The position numbers and the translations under genes were made by a program. Shown piece by piece: positions 13,690 through 20,508 of a DNA stretch of 28,872 nucleotides. This DNA comes from CAYYRI01 sp964474185 (GTDB lineage: Bacteria; Patescibacteriota; Minisyncoccia; Minisyncoccales; RBG-13-42-11): assembly GCA_964474185.1 (NCBI GenBank), contig CAYYRI010000001.1, positions 1 through 28,872 on the forward strand. Direction: 5' to 3'. The notes below the pieces were generated by a model. That model made no database searches. It was not told the origin of the DNA and worked only from the letters and a program-made list of their open reading frames with translations. How positions within the stretch are numbered: the first letter of the stretch is position 1; each line of letters starts with the position of its first letter.

Positions 13690-15668
13690 TTTTTATTCCA
13701 ATCATCGCTTCAATAGTTTCTTTAATTTTTGCTTATTTTTTAATTCAGGAAGTGAACAAATCTTCGGCGGGAACGGGGAAAATGATTGAGATAGCCCAGG
13801 CCATAAAAGAGGGAGCCGTGGCTTTTCTAAAAAGACAATACAGAACCATCGGCATCGTGGCCGTAATTTTATTTTTTATTCTTTTTGCAACCTTGGGGAT
13901 AAAATCCGCCTTAGGTTTTTTAATCGGAGCCCTGGCTTCCGCCCTTTCCGGTTTTATCGGAATGATGGTTTCGACTAAAGCCAATGTCAGGGTGGCGGAA
14001 ATTGCGAAACTTGGGTTAAAACGGGCTCTTAATTTGTCTTTTAAGGGAGGTTCCGTAACCGGATTTTTAGTGGTAGGGTTGGGACTCTTTTCGGTTTCCG
14101 TGTTTTATCTTTTAACCCAGGATTTGAAAGCTTTAATTGCTTTGGGTTTCGGAGGCAGTTTAATTTCAGTTTTCGCGAGACTGGGCGGGGGAATTTACAC
14201 TAAGGCCGCCGATGTCGGGGCCGACTTGGTCGGCAAAGTAGAAAAAGGAATTCCCGAAGACGACCCGAGGAATCCGGCGGTCATCGCCGACCAAGTCGGA
14301 GACAACGTCGGTGATTGCGCCGGCATGGCAGCCGATCTTTTCGAGACTTACGTAGTAACGATAATAGCGGCAATGGTTTTGGGAGGACTTATTTTTCCCA
14401 ATTTGCCCGAAGCCATATTTTTGCCCTTAATTTTAGGTTCGATCGGCATTTTAGCTTCGATTATTTCAACTTTTTTCGTCAGGCTTCCGAAAAATCAATC
14501 GGTTATTTCCGCTCTTTACAAAGGGCTTTTGGGAGCCGGAATTTTATCGGCCATCGGGTTTTTGCCCGTGATTTTGCAAGTGAGCAAGGATTTCAAAATG
14601 TCGCCCCTGAGTCTTTATTTACCGGCGCTAATCGGTCTTTTGATTGCCGCCGGCATGTTTTTAATTACGGAATTTTTTACTTCCAAAAAATACTCTCCGG
14701 TTCAATCCATTGCGAAGGCTTCCCAGTCGGGCCACGGCACCAACATAATTGCCGGTTTGGCCGTTGGGATGAAATCGACAATCCTGCCGGTTATTTTAAT
14801 TTCAGCGGGAATTTTAATCAGCTTTTCTAGCGGAGGATTGTACGGTTTGGCGCTTTCGGCTTTGGCGATGCTTTCTTTAAGCGGCCTGATCATCGCGTTG
14901 GATTCTTACGGTCCTATAACCGACAATGCCGCCGGTATTTCTGAGATGGCGGGCCTTCCGGAAGAAACAAGGGCCATAACCGATGCTTTGGATTCCATCG
15001 GCAATACGACTAAGGCGGTGACCAAAGGCTACGCGATAGCTTCGGCGGGATTGGCCGCCCTGGTTTTATTTTCCGCTTTTAATCAGGAGTTGTCGGATTA
15101 CGGCGCAAAAGTAAAATTTATGCTGGACGATCCGAGGCTTCTAGTCGGGCTTTTTGCCGGCGGAGTCGTCGCTTATTATTTCGTGGCCCTGGCCATGGAA
15201 TCGGTAGGGAAAGCCGCGGGAAAGGTGGTTGAAGAAGTGAGGAGACAATTTAAGGAAATTCCGGGGCTTATGGCTGGTTTGGCCAAACCGGATTATTCCA
15301 AATGCGTTGATATTGTAACGAAATCCGCTTTAAGGGAAATGATAGTCCCCGCCTTATTGCCGGTTGTTTTTCCGATTTTAATCGGCAAAATCTTGGGGCC
15401 GGAAGCTTTGGGCGGTCTTTTAATAGGTTCAATCATCGTGGGAATATTCTTAGCCATACAAATGACTTCCGGGGGAGCCGCTTGGGATAATGCAAAAAAA
15501 TATATTGAAGAAGGAAACTTGGGAGGCAAGGGTTCTTTCGCCCATCAGTCAGCCGTTACCGGCGACACAGTGGGAGACCCTTATAAAGATACGGCAGGGC
15601 CCGCCATAAACCCCATGATAAAAATACTCAACATCGTAGCTCTTCTGATAGTTTCTTTCCTGGTGTAA
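13686..15668 (+). CDS. hppA: Membrane-bound proton-pumping pyrophosphatase
   Basis: The 660 residues form many hydrophobic helices and contain the core motifs: DVGADLVGKVEKGIPEDDPRNP from D176, ADQVGDNVGDCAGMAADLFE, GPITDNAAGISEM and DALDSIGNTTKAVTKG. The enzyme splits pyrophosphate to pump ions across the membrane. The Lys at 443 in GNTTK is the residue that in the family marks potassium-independent pumps, so proton transport without a potassium need is expected. The last motif, GDTVGDPYKDTAGPAINPMIK, is complete. Its ATG overlaps the nusA stop (ATGA), so the two are translated from one transcript. A pump that saves energy from waste pyrophosphate would suit a fermentative, reduced cell. Confidence 0.95.
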   Translation: MIFIPIIASIVSLIFAYFLIQEVNKSSAGTGKMIEIAQAIKEGAVAFLKRQYRTIGIVAVILFFILFATLGIKSALGFLIGALASALSGFIGMMVSTKANVRVAEIAKLGLKRALNLSFKGGSVTGFLVVGLGLFSVSVFYLLTQDLKALIALGFGGSLISVFARLGGGIYTKAADVGADLVGKVEKGIPEDDPRNPAVIADQVGDNVGDCAGMAADLFETYVVTIIAAMVLGGLIFPNLPEAIFLPLILGSIGILASIISTFFVRLPKNQSVISALYKGLLGAGILSAIGFLPVILQVSKDFKMSPLSLYLPALIGLLIAAGMFLITEFFTSKKYSPVQSIAKASQSGHGTNIIAGLAVGMKSTILPVILISAGILISFSSGGLYGLALSALAMLSLSGLIIALDSYGPITDNAAGISEMAGLPEETRAITDALDSIGNTTKAVTKGYAIASAGLAALVLFSAFNQELSDYGAKVKFMLDDPRLLVGLFAGGVVAYYFVALAMESVGKAAGKVVEEVRRQFKEIPGLMAGLAKPDYSKCVDIVTKSALREMIVPALLPVVFPILIGKILGPEALGGLLIGSIIVGIFLAIQMTSGGAAWDNAKKYIEEGNLGGKGSFAHQSAVTGDTVGDPYKDTAGPAINPMIKILNIVALLIVSFLV

Positions 15669-15749
15669 TCAAAATTTCGCCCACAAAACGATCGTGACAT
15701 TCGGGCTTGGCCACATCGTGAAAAAACCGAGTATCTGTTCCCAGGACAT
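15669..15749 (-). CDS. Possible small hydrophobic protein (26 residues)
   Basis: On the minus strand AGAGGAGGTGAAAT precedes an ATG, the best Shine-Dalgarno in the window at ideal spacing. The frame encodes 26 residues, MSWEQILGFF...IVLWAKF, and ends with TGA immediately after the hppA stop, tail to tail. The peptide has three Trp and is mostly nonpolar, suggesting membrane or protein contact. A possible promoter (TTGACT at 15810-15805, TACAAA at 15789-15784, spacer 15) lies upstream, divergent from clpP. No family is recognised. Chance occurrence of such a site is possible, but the strong ribosome site in a genome region with few makes it worth keeping. Confidence 0.4.
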   Translation of the reverse strand: MSWEQILGFFTMWPSPNVTIVLWAKF

Positions 15750-15813
15750 ATTTCACCTCCTCTCAAAAGAACAATGATTTATTTTTGTACGGTTTCGCCG
15801 GAAAAGTCAAAAT

Positions 15814-15841
15814 TTGATTTTCAGAAAATTTGATATATAAT
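15814..15841 (+). promoter_or_regulatory. clpP promoter, predicted leaderless
   Basis: TTGATT (15814-15819) and TATAAT (15836-15841), spacer 16. Seven nt after the -10 is the A of the clpP ATG (15848). No Shine-Dalgarno fits between, so the mRNA may begin at the start codon. Confidence 0.6.
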
Positions 15842-15847
15842 TATTCT

Positions 15848-16432
15848 ATGAACTTGATTCCGACGGTTATAGAAAAATCGCAATATGGAGAAAGGGCATA
15901 TGATATTTATTCTCGTCTTTTGAAAGACAGGATTATATTTTTGGCCGGTCCCATCACGGACATTGTGGCAAACTCGATCATTGCCCAGATGCTTTTTTTG
16001 GCGTCGAAAGACCCGAATAAAGGCATCCAGATTTACATTAATACTCCGGGCGGGTCGGTTACGGCGGGCATGGCGATTTATGATACGATGCAGTATGTAA
16101 AACCGGACATTTCCACGGTTTGCATAGGTCTTGCGGCCTCTATGGGCGCTACTTTGCTGGCGGCGGGAAAGGAAGGAAAACGTTTTGCCCTGCCCAACTC
16201 CCAGATTTTGCTCCATCAGGTAGCCGGGGGCGTGACGGGAGCCGCGGTAGAAATCGAAATCACGGCGAAACAGATTGTTAAGATAAAAGAAAAATTAAAC
16301 AAGATTTTAGCCAAACATACCGGCCAGCCTTTGGAAAAAATTGAGAGAGATACCGACAGAGATTTCTATCTTTCCGCCGAAGAAGCGAAAGAGTACGGAC
16401 TAATCGACGTGGTGATTAAGCCGAAATCTTGA
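15848..16432 (+). CDS. clpP: ATP-dependent Clp protease, proteolytic subunit
   Basis: The 194 residues match ClpP throughout: N-terminal LIPTVIEKSQYGERAYDIYS, RIIFLAGPI, YINTPGGSVTAGMAIYDTM. The nucleophile Ser98 lies in GLAASMGATLLAAG (usually GQAASMGA), His123 in ILLHQV, and the acidic partner in ERDTDRDFYLSAEEAKEYGLID. ClpP forms a two-ring barrel that digests proteins fed by ClpX or ClpA/C ATPases, none of which is in this window. A TTG upstream at 15830 stays in frame but lies inside the promoter, so ATG 15848 was taken. The PKD-domain gene starts 3 nt after the stop, so the two are probably co-transcribed. Confidence 0.95.
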   Translation: MNLIPTVIEKSQYGERAYDIYSRLLKDRIIFLAGPITDIVANSIIAQMLFLASKDPNKGIQIYINTPGGSVTAGMAIYDTMQYVKPDISTVCIGLAASMGATLLAAGKEGKRFALPNSQILLHQVAGGVTGAAVEIEITAKQIVKIKEKLNKILAKHTGQPLEKIERDTDRDFYLSAEEAKEYGLIDVVIKPKS

Positions 16433-16435
16433 TAA

Positions 16436-17470
16436 ATGAAAAAGTTTTGGAATTCAAAAAAGTTTTGGCTGATTTTTGCCCTAATTGGAATAGGGCTTTT
16501 TATTTGGTTTTTCTGGCCTTCCGCCAAAATTCGATGGGGAGTTCCCGAAGAAATTAAAAATTCCGCCGGAACTCAGACAGAAATTAACAAATCGGTTTCT
16601 TCCGTCTATCGATACGATTTCCAAAAACAAGAGTATCTTTCCGACGAAGGACAAAGCTGGCAAAACTCGGACCTTGTTCGTTTTATTTACGATTTGGCTC
16701 CCGCAGGTTCAACATTAGAAAAATGTTATTATTTTCTTTATGACAATTTGAAAAAAGAAATGACGGGAGGGGGCCAGAGAAAATGCAATTCAAATCTGAC
16801 AATTACGGTCGGAGAAAATAAAAATTGCTCCTCGCAGAGCGAAAACGCCTGCACTTTATACGCATATGCGGTGGATAATTCAGGAATTCAGGGCGAGATG
16901 GCAACGGTCACTTATCACATTGATTGGGAATCTCCCAAAGTAGGAAAAGTTTCCAAGCAGGATGGCATCTTCCGGGCCGAAGTTTCGGATAATATTAAAG
17001 TGGGATATTGCTGGCTTTATCTTAATAATAAAAATGTGGGGTCAATGAAAATAGAAAATAGTTTGACTGTTTTAGAATATCTTGTCTCCGATAAAGAATC
17101 CTATGCCGCTTTTATAAGATGCGCCGACCAATATGATTCGGGAAGAGCGGGATATCTTAACTTAGCTTTCGGAGAGTCAGCCGAGTTTATGATTCCGGTA
17201 AACCATCCTCCCCAGATTTCTTTCTGCAGGGTTTCTCCTACTCAAGGGGGTATCCAGACTGATTTTCAATTCAGCGCGGCGGTCTCGGATTCTGACGGAG
17301 ACAGTCTTTCTTATAATTGGGATTTTGGAGACGGGAAAAGCTCCGACGAAGAAAATCCCATTCATCAATATTTTTCTCCCGGAACTTACACGCCAAAAAT
17401 CACTGTTTCCGACGGAAAAGGAGAAGAGGTTAGCTGCTCCACCGCTTGGGCGGTTGTCTCTAAAGAATAA
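16436..17470 (+). CDS. Membrane-anchored extracellular protein with PKD domain
   Basis: The 344 residues begin with a Lys-rich stretch and one hydrophobic segment (WLIFALIGIGLFIWFFWPS, about 12-30), an uncleaved anchor or signal. A Cys-containing beta-rich region of about 220 residues follows, with repeated ...YAYAVDNSGIQGEMATVTYHID patterns like Ig-type folds. A C-terminal PKD domain is clear: SDSDGDSLSYNWDFGDG, NPIHQYFSPGTYTPKITVSDG. PKD domains are surface beta-sandwiches used in contact or structural roles. At least ten Cys suggest disulphides outside the cytoplasm. Together with the next gene this looks like surface-protein production; no catalytic motif is seen. Confidence 0.8.
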   Translation: MKKFWNSKKFWLIFALIGIGLFIWFFWPSAKIRWGVPEEIKNSAGTQTEINKSVSSVYRYDFQKQEYLSDEGQSWQNSDLVRFIYDLAPAGSTLEKCYYFLYDNLKKEMTGGGQRKCNSNLTITVGENKNCSSQSENACTLYAYAVDNSGIQGEMATVTYHIDWESPKVGKVSKQDGIFRAEVSDNIKVGYCWLYLNNKNVGSMKIENSLTVLEYLVSDKESYAAFIRCADQYDSGRAGYLNLAFGESAEFMIPVNHPPQISFCRVSPTQGGIQTDFQFSAAVSDSDGDSLSYNWDFGDGKSSDEENPIHQYFSPGTYTPKITVSDGKGEEVSCSTAWAVVSKE

Positions 17471-17483
17471 CTTGTGATATTAT
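17454..17483 (+). promoter_or_regulatory. Promoter of the FN3/pilin-like gene, predicted leaderless
   Basis: TTGTCT (17454-17459) and TATTAT (17478-17483), spacer 18, with TGA before the -10 (extended -10). The ATG (17490) is exactly 7 nt after the -10, the same spacing as at clpP. Confidence 0.45.
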
Positions 17484-17489
17484 TAATTA

Positions 17490-18152
17490 ATGGTTAAAAA
17501 ATTTTTAAAGATTTCTCTATTTGCCGGAATTTTGGGTTTTTTCATTTTTGGAGCAGGTTTTTCTTTTGCCGTAAGTGCGCCGACCGGTCTGACTCCCTGC
17601 GGCGGAGAGCAGCCCTTAGCTGTTATGCTTGATTGGGACGATGCGGCAGTCCATCATTATGAATTGTATTACAAGAAAACGGATGAAACCAACTGGCAAG
17701 ACAGGTATCCTTCGATATCTCAATATCAGGTAACGGGTTTGTCGCCCGGCCAGAATTACGAATGGTATGTGGTAAGCTGCGGCAATGCCGAATGCAGCGA
17801 CAAGGCCCAGAGCGGAGCCTGTTCTTTTATCACTCAGCAATTGGCTCCTCCGCCCGGCGATGGCAACGGCGGCAACGGCGGCGATAACAGTCCCGTAGAT
17901 TTGACTAATCCCTTGCAAGCCAAAACTTTACAGGAAGCGATTGACGCTTTTGTTAAATTCCTTTTTTATCTTGCGATGGCAGTGGCTCCGATTTTAATAG
18001 TTTACGCGGGTTTCTTGATTCTTACGGCCGGCGGCGACGCGACAAAAATAAAAAAAGCAAGACAAATAATTTTGTGGACCTTGATAGCGGTGGCTATCAT
18101 TCTATTTGCTAAAGGTTTTCCCGCTCTGATAAAAGGGGCTTTGGGAGGATAG
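17490..18152 (+). CDS. FN3-domain protein with pilin-like two-helix tail
   Basis: The 220 residues contain a signal peptide (FLKISLFAGILGFFIFGAGF...AVSA) and then a fibronectin type III domain: PTGLTPCGG, LDWDDAAVHHYELYYKK, YQVTGLSPGQNYEWYV. A Gly-rich linker (GDGNGGNGGD) leads to two membrane helices (FLFYLAMAVAPILIVYAGFLIL; LWTLIAVAIILFAKGFPALI) joined by TAGGDATKIKKARQI. The tail has the VirB2/pilin-like helix-loop-helix shape also seen at 5900-6385. An assembled surface fibre carrying FN3 domains is a reasonable inference, not shown. It follows the PKD gene by 19 nt but seems to have its own promoter. Confidence 0.75.
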   Translation: MVKKFLKISLFAGILGFFIFGAGFSFAVSAPTGLTPCGGEQPLAVMLDWDDAAVHHYELYYKKTDETNWQDRYPSISQYQVTGLSPGQNYEWYVVSCGNAECSDKAQSGACSFITQQLAPPPGDGNGGNGGDNSPVDLTNPLQAKTLQEAIDAFVKFLFYLAMAVAPILIVYAGFLILTAGGDATKIKKARQIILWTLIAVAIILFAKGFPALIKGALGG

Positions 18153-18215
18153 TTTCTAAAATTTCTAATTTCTAAATCCTAATTTCTAAACTACCCGTCC
18201 CTGAGGGCGATAGTC

Positions 18216-18258
18216 GAAGAGAACCTAGTTCTCTTCTTTTGCCTCGCTTTGCTCGGCG
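18216..18258 (+). repeat. Palindromic element upstream of rny
   Basis: GAAGAGAAC-CTA-GTTCTCTTC is a perfect 9-bp-stem hairpin followed by TTTTGCCTCGCTTTGCTCGGCG. Same plan as the elements inside pnp and the fusion gene. It ends one base before the -35 box of the rny promoter. The preceding 18153-18215 holds short AATTTCTAA repeats and no gene. Confidence 0.7.
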
Positions 18259-18259
18259 T

Positions 18260-18288
18260 TTGACGTTTTTTAAAAATTTTGCTAAAAT
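18260..18288 (+). promoter_or_regulatory. sigma70-type promoter of rny
   Basis: TTGACG (18260-18265) and TAAAAT (18283-18288), spacer 17. Transcription from about 18295 would give a leader of about 170 nt that contains the family A foldback (18319-18456). Confidence 0.6.
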
Positions 18289-18318
18289 GTAATTGTCCTT
18301 ATGATTAACCAATTTACG

Positions 18319-18456
18319 AACCCCGTTAGAAGTTTGTCTTTACGCGATAAAGATAGCCAATTTCAGACGATCCTATTAAATTTCATTGATAGGTTTGTTT
18401 GTTCAGCGCAGAAAAATTTTATTGAAATTTTTCTGTCCAAGACTTCTAACGGGGCA
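18319..18456 (+). repeat. Foldback element, family A copy 2 (rny leader)
   Basis: Terminal arms ACCCCGTTAGAAGT and ACTTCTAACGGGG pair over 13 bp. Inside are GTTTG/CAGAC with a G-U pair where copy 1 has G-C, a CTTTA-CGCGA-TAAAG hairpin where copy 1 has GTTAT/ATAAC, CCTAT/ATAGG, and CAGAAAAATTT/AAATTTTTCTG. The pairings are kept while bases change. It ends 10 nt before the rny ATG. Confidence 0.65.
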
Positions 18457-18466
18457 AGCTTAAACC

Positions 18467-19996
18467 ATGAATCAAATTATCCTACTAATAATAGGCATTA
18501 TTGTATTGGCGGCGGGATCATTTTTGGGTTACTACGCCAGGCAATCGATTGCCCAAAAACAAGCCGGAACCTTAGAGGCCAAACTTCAGAAAAAAGTCTT
18601 AAAAGCGAAACAGGATTCTGACGTAATCCTGGCCGAAGCCAAACAAAAAGCTCAAGAATTTTTAGAATCAACTAAGAGGGCGGTAGAAAACAGGCGCGAA
18701 GAGGTTTACAAAACCGAGCAGCTTTTGCTGAGGAGAGAAAACATTTTAGACCAGAAACTTTCCAATTTTGAAAGAACTCAGAGAGAATTCGAGGCCAAAG
18801 TGGAAAGATTAAGGGCGATAAAGGAAAGTCTGGAAGGTTTAAGGCAGGAAGCCATAACAAATTTAGAAAAGATTGCCAAACTTCCGCGGGAAGAAGCAAA
18901 AAAAGAACTTCTTCTGAACCTGGAGAAAGAATATCAACAGGAGATTTTAGAAAAACTCAGGGGACTGGAAAAAGAAGGGTGGGAAAAATACGAAAACAGG
19001 GCCAAAGAGTTGCTGGCAACGGCTATCCAAAAATTCGGTTTGAGCCAGGCCCAGGAAATCACAACCACCTCTTTGAATTTGCCCTCGGAAGACATTAAAG
19101 GCAAGATAATCGGAAAAGAGGGAAGAAACATCAGAACCTTGGAAAAATTAACCGGAGTGGAAATAATCGTAGACGAGACTCCGGAATCGGTAGTCATTTC
19201 CGGGTTTGATCCCGTCCGCCGGCAAATTGCGAAAGTCGCTCTTGAAAAATTAATCCAGGACGGAAGAATACAGCCCGCCAGAATCGAGGAACAAGTTCAA
19301 ATAGCCGAAAAAGAAATAGTGAAACAAATCAAGGATGCGGGAGAGACGGCAGTTTACGACGTGGGGCTTATCGGCCTTGAACCCAAATTGGTTCAGTTGT
19401 TGGGAAGATTGAAATTCAGAACGAGTTTCGGCCAAAACGTTTTGCTCCATTCGATTGAAGTGGCTCATCTGGCTTCAGCTTTGGCCTCGGAAATCGGGGC
19501 GGATCCTTTAATCTGTAAAAAAGCAGGCCTTCTCCATGATATCGGCAAAGCGGTTGATCACCAGGTTGAGGGTTCTCATGTCGATATTGGAATCAAGATT
19601 TTGGAGAAATTCGGAGTGGAAAAAGAAGTGATATCCGCCATGAAATCGCATCATGAGGAATATCCGGCCGAAACCATTGAGGCGACCTTGGTGCAGACGG
19701 CGGATCAAATTTCGGGAGCCAGGCCCGGAGCGAGAAAAGACACTCTGGAAAATTATCTGAAAAGGCTGGGAGAATTGGAGAGCATCGCTTTGCGATTCCC
19801 GGGAGTGGAAAAGGCCTGGGCTTTGCAGGCAGGCAGGGAAATAAGGGTTTTTGTAAAACCCGAGACGATTGACGACTTATCGGCCAGAAATTTAGCCAAA
19901 TCCATTGCTAACAGTATTCAGGAAGAATTGAAATACCCGGGAGAAATCAAGGTTAACGTGATCAGGGAATTAAGGGTGACGGAATACGCTAAGTAA
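18467..19996 (+). CDS. rny: Ribonuclease Y
   Basis: The 509 residues have the full RNase Y order: an N-terminal membrane anchor (ILLIIGIIVLAAGSFLGYYA), a long charged coiled coil to about residue 190, and a KH domain (IKGKIIGKEGRNIRTLEKLTG...VVISGFDPVRRQIA). The HD domain is VLLHSIEVAHLA, KKAGLLHDIGKAVDH and SHVDIG, with the H and D metal ligands in place. RNase Y makes the first internal cuts in mRNA decay at the membrane; PNPase, also here, removes the pieces. The family length is about 510-520, so it is intact. ATG 18467 precedes the anchor directly. The structured leader suggests possible self-control, as is known for RNase E elsewhere, but that is inference. Confidence 0.96.
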   Translation: MNQIILLIIGIIVLAAGSFLGYYARQSIAQKQAGTLEAKLQKKVLKAKQDSDVILAEAKQKAQEFLESTKRAVENRREEVYKTEQLLLRRENILDQKLSNFERTQREFEAKVERLRAIKESLEGLRQEAITNLEKIAKLPREEAKKELLLNLEKEYQQEILEKLRGLEKEGWEKYENRAKELLATAIQKFGLSQAQEITTTSLNLPSEDIKGKIIGKEGRNIRTLEKLTGVEIIVDETPESVVISGFDPVRRQIAKVALEKLIQDGRIQPARIEEQVQIAEKEIVKQIKDAGETAVYDVGLIGLEPKLVQLLGRLKFRTSFGQNVLLHSIEVAHLASALASEIGADPLICKKAGLLHDIGKAVDHQVEGSHVDIGIKILEKFGVEKEVISAMKSHHEEYPAETIEATLVQTADQISGARPGARKDTLENYLKRLGELESIALRFPGVEKAWALQAGREIRVFVKPETIDDLSARNLAKSIANSIQEELKYPGEIKVNVIRELRVTEYAK

Positions 19997-20023
19997 AAAT
20001 TTCTAATTACTAATGTTTAATCG

Positions 20024-20055
20024 AAACCCCGCCAGAATATATTCTGGCGGGGTTT
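20024..20055. terminator. Bidirectional terminator between rny and the tRNA cluster
   Basis: A 15-bp perfect inverted repeat with arms AAACCCCGCCAGAAT and ATTCTGGCGGGGTTT. It lies 27 nt after rny and 8 nt after the last minus-strand tRNA, so it can serve both converging transcripts. The T-tract is only three bases on each side. Confidence 0.7.
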
Positions 20056-20062
20056 GCGTTGG

Positions 20063-20133
20063 AGCGGGATATGGGAATCGAACCCATCTTTTCACCTTGG
20101 AAGGGTGACGTTGAGCCGCTCAACTAATCCCGC
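20063..20133 (-). tRNA. tRNA-Gly (anticodon TCC)
   Basis: Acceptor GCGGGAT/ATCCCGC, D stem GTTG/CAAC, anticodon stem TCACC/GGTGA with loop CTTCCAA, T arm ATGGG-TTCGATT-CCCAT, discriminator T as usual for glycine. CCA is not encoded. Last gene of the minus-strand cluster. Confidence 0.93.
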
Positions 20134-20134
20134 A

Positions 20135-20182
20135 TCGGGGCACTGGGATTCGAACCCAGACTAAATCCTCCCACCCCAGTAC
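20135..20182 (-). pseudogene. 3' half of a tRNA without its own 5' half
   Basis: On the minus strand CTGGG-TTCGAAT-CCCAG is a perfect T arm, followed by TGCCCCG and discriminator A, one base before tRNA-Gly. Upstream, GGGAGGATTTAGT is identical to the anticodon-arm and variable-region part of tRNA-Pro(TGG). There is no D arm or 5' acceptor strand next to it. The matching 5' acceptor CGGGGCA and D arm exist 170 nt away at 20354-20331. Confidence 0.65.
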
Positions 20183-20195
20183 TAAAAATTAACTT

Positions 20196-20266
20196 TCGGG
20201 GTATCCAGATTTGAACTGGAACTAAATCCTCCCAAAGGACTCGTGCTACCATTACACCATACCCCG
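20196..20266 (-). tRNA. tRNA-Pro (anticodon TGG)
   Basis: Acceptor CGGGGTA/TACCCCG (C1-G72), D stem GTGT/GCAC, anticodon stem AGTCC/GGATT with loop TTTGGGA, T arm TCCAG-TTCAAAT-CTGGA, discriminator A. It is bracketed by inverted repeats TACTAAAATTAA and TTAATTTTTAGTA and lies between the two halves of another tRNA. Confidence 0.92.
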
Positions 20267-20278
20267 TTAATTTTAGTA

Positions 20279-20354
20279 CGGGGCAAGAAGGACTCGCCTG
20301 CCCCGTAGTGAGCTTCGCTCTACTACCGGGGTGCTACCGTTGCACTATGCCCCG
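20279..20354 (-). pseudogene. tRNA-like sequence with a palindrome in place of the anticodon arm
   Basis: The 5' part is a good tRNA half: CGGGGCA, TA, D arm GTGCAACGGTAGCAC. The anticodon arm is replaced by a strong hairpin, GTAGTAGAGC-GAA-GCTCACTAC, within CCC/GGG. The T arm is damaged (AGG-CGAGT-CCT with TT missing), yet TGCCCCG still pairs with the 5' end. There is no readable anticodon. It starts about 3 nt after the predicted promoter start, so it is the first part of the tRNA transcript. Confidence 0.65.
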
Positions 20355-20363
20355 TTCGCGCTT

Positions 20364-20392
20364 ATTTTAATAAAAATTACACTTTTGGTCAA
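20364..20392 (-). promoter_or_regulatory. Promoter of the minus-strand tRNA cluster
   Basis: On the minus strand TTGACC (20392-20387) and TAAAAT (20369-20364), spacer 17. Transcription starts near 20357, just before the tRNA-like sequence. It should drive the whole 20354-20063 unit. Confidence 0.65.
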
Positions 20393-20402
20393 TATTTTAA
20401 GC

Positions 20403-20445
20403 GAAGAGGATAAATCCTCTTCTTTACCTTTCGTTGCGGCTCGGG
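20403..20445 (+). repeat. Palindromic element upstream of the histidine kinase
   Basis: GAAGAGGATAAATCCTCTTC, TTTACC, TTTCGTTGCGGCTCGGG. The palindrome is base-for-base the one inside the FakA region at 10024-10043, and the tail differs at a few positions. It lies between two divergent promoters, so the same element occurs in coding and non-coding DNA. Confidence 0.85.
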
Positions 20446-20449
20446 TGTA

Positions 20450-20508
20450 TGATATACTAAATCAATGAATTCCATTCATTTCATTTCTCACTAATGTTCA
20501 AAAATCAA
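20450..20508 (+). promoter_or_regulatory. Extended -10 promoter and possible leader peptide for the kinase operon
   Basis: TGATATACT (extended -10; hexamer 20453-20458) has no good -35. Exactly 7 nt after the hexamer an ATG (20465) opens a 9-codon frame, MNSIHFISH, ending TAA, just before the kinase ATG. The tract AATGAAT/ATTCATT forms a small hairpin there. The short peptide may be chance. Confidence 0.35.

Noticed and set aside
14315..14830. 171-codon open frame inside hppA
   Set aside because: Out-of-frame shadow; hppA motifs run through the whole stretch.
18301..18621. Open frame across the rny leader
   Set aside because: It covers the foldback repeat and overlaps the rny start in another frame.
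20135..20354. Group I intron in a tRNA
   Set aside because: The insert holds a complete tRNA-Pro and short hairpins, is too short, and shows no recognisable group I core.
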